NCBI GenBank assembly: GCA_031283505.1
Contig: JAITBO010000413.1
Location: 1-13,924 of the forward strand
Direction: 5' to 3'
DNA: 13,924 nt
Origin: Treponema sp.
GTDB taxonomy: Bacteria; Spirochaetota; Spirochaetia; Treponematales; Breznakiellaceae
Shown here: in pieces, positions 12,865-13,924 of the stretch
How positions within the stretch are numbered: position 1 is the first letter of the stretch
How the letters are laid out: each line of letters opens with the position of its first letter
Program-made: the position numbers and the translations under genes
Notes under the pieces: model-generated
Databases searched by the model: none
What the model was told of the DNA's origin: nothing
The model's input: only the letters and a program-made list of their open reading frames with translations

Positions 12865-13924
12865 ATGGAACGGATACTGGTTATGAATCTGGGGTCGACT
12901 TCTACAAAACTGGCAGTCTATGAGAGCGCCGCCGAGGTTTTGGCGAAAACGATTAAGTACAGCGCCGAGGCCCTGGCGCCTTTTAAGGAACCCTGGGATC
13001 AGGTTGATCTTAGGCGAAATGATGTCCTGTCTCAAGGAAGCGGGGATCAAACTTGAGGACCTGAATTTGGTGACCAGCCGGGGCGGTAATTTTCACCCGG
13101 TGCCCGGGGGTATCTATATAATAAACGAAGACATTATCGCCGATATGCGTACCGGAAGGTGGGGAGTACATCCCACCGGTGTGGGGGTGCTTATCAGCTT
13201 TCTTCTGGGCAGAGAACTGGGAATACCCGCCATTACTATGGATCCCCCCATTACCGATGAATTCGAGGATATCGCCCGCTATTCGGGCATAAAGGAAATT
13301 GAGCGCATCAGCAGTTTCCATGCGCTGAGCCTCAAATCTACCGCCCGAAAGATCGCCCGGGAGCAGTTTCACAAGCCTGTTGAGGAACTGAATCTGATCC
13401 TGGTACACATGGGCGGCGGCATTTCCATCTGCGCCCAGAGAAACGGCCGGGTGATTGACGGAAACAATTCACTTGACGGGGACGGGCCTTTTTCCCCGGA
13501 ACGGGCGGGGGCTCTGCCTATGGGGGTCTTGTGCATCTCTGTTTTTCCGGCAAATACACCGAAAAGGAGATGCTGAAAAAACTACGGGGCGCCGACGGCT
13601 GGATATCGTACCTGGGTACTAACGACGGCCTTGAGATAGAACGGCGCGTCGAAGCGGGCGATAGAGAAGCCGAAAATGTATACGATGCCGTGATCTATCA
13701 GATATGCAAGGAAATCGGCGCCATGGCCGCGGTTTTGTACGGCGAGGTTGACGCAATCGCCCTTACCGGCAGTCTTGCCTACGCGGATTATATCGTAGAG
13801 CAGATCAAAAAGCGGACTTCCTTTATCGCTCCGCTTATAAGCGATCCCGGCGAAAACGAAATGAGGGCGCTTCATGAAGGTTCGCTGAGGTTCCTCCGCG
13901 GAGAAGAAGCTCCAAAACCTTATG
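12865..13924 (+). pseudogene. buk: Butyrate kinase with two single-base frameshifts, runs to the window edge
   Basis: An ASKHA-fold acyl kinase (acyl-phosphate + ADP to fatty acid + ATP) split over two reading frames. The start, ILVMNLGSTSTKLAVY, reads in one frame to about 13010. The middle (CLKEAGIKLEDL, HMGGGIS, DGNNSLDGDGPFSPERAG) reads in the next frame to about 13522. The end (GGLVHLCFSGKY, AIALTGSLAYADYI, GENEMRALHEGSLRFLRGEE) returns to the first. The first break fits one extra base within 13011-13019 and the second fits one missing G in the run 13522-13526. Joined, the protein has about 350 residues, near the family's usual 355, and reaches almost to the expected C-terminus at the edge. 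Unless the indels are sequencing errors, the longest products are non-functional. ATG 12865 has GAGG close upstream. It pairs functionally with the oxidoreductase via phosphotransbutyrylase, not seen here. Confidence 0.85.

Overview
The window reads as a chromosomal segment of an anaerobic, fermentative bacterium, most likely a gut-associated spirochaete of the Treponema type. This rests on three things: a corrinoid methyltransferase module next to 2-oxoacid:ferredoxin oxidoreductase and butyrate kinase genes, a spirochaete-like RbsABC sugar transporter, and a 235-aa protein that resembles a multi-copy hypothetical family I associate with termite-gut treponemes and gut Bacteroidota. The taxonomic call is inference; there is no rRNA or marker gene. 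All real genes are on the + strand.

Region 1 (about 1-6043) is a one-carbon methyl-transfer locus. It holds two 384-aa uroporphyrinogen-decarboxylase-fold (URO-D) methyltransferase paralogues (74-1228 and 4017-5171), a GPH-type MFS symporter (2499-3911), a cognate B12-binding corrinoid protein (5184-5819) and a 48-codon small ORF (5847-5993), closed by a terminator-like hairpin. Inferred role: the MFS protein imports a methylated compound and the URO-D proteins move its methyl group to and from the corrinoid protein. Between the first URO-D gene and the MFS gene lies a 1.2-kb block (about 1229-2450) that looks foreign to the operon: a 21-bp tandem repeat array with internal palindromes, a GC-rich hairpin-rich stretch and the conserved hypothetical gene.

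Region 2 (6126-11131) is a sugar or polyol uptake locus: double-NBD ABC ATPase, RbsC-type permease, lipoprotein substrate-binding protein and an SDR dehydrogenase. The binding-protein gene is preceded by a 223-bp regulatory gap with a perfect 12-bp-arm palindrome just upstream of a TATAAT box. A perfect 16-bp-arm palindrome lies between the binding protein and the SDR. The ATPase has lost the Walker A lysine of its only canonical NBD.

Region 3 (about 11253-13924) is a damaged 2-oxoacid fermentation cluster. It contains a 20-codon 5' gene fragment abutting the C-terminal half of a pyruvate/ketoisovalerate:ferredoxin oxidoreductase alpha subunit, an intact beta subunit, and a butyrate kinase gene broken by two compensating single-base frameshifts. 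When intact these would convert a 2-oxoacid to acyl-CoA and then, with a phosphotransacylase not in view, to a fatty acid plus ATP. Lesions in both regions 2 and 3 suggest local gene decay or sequence errors.
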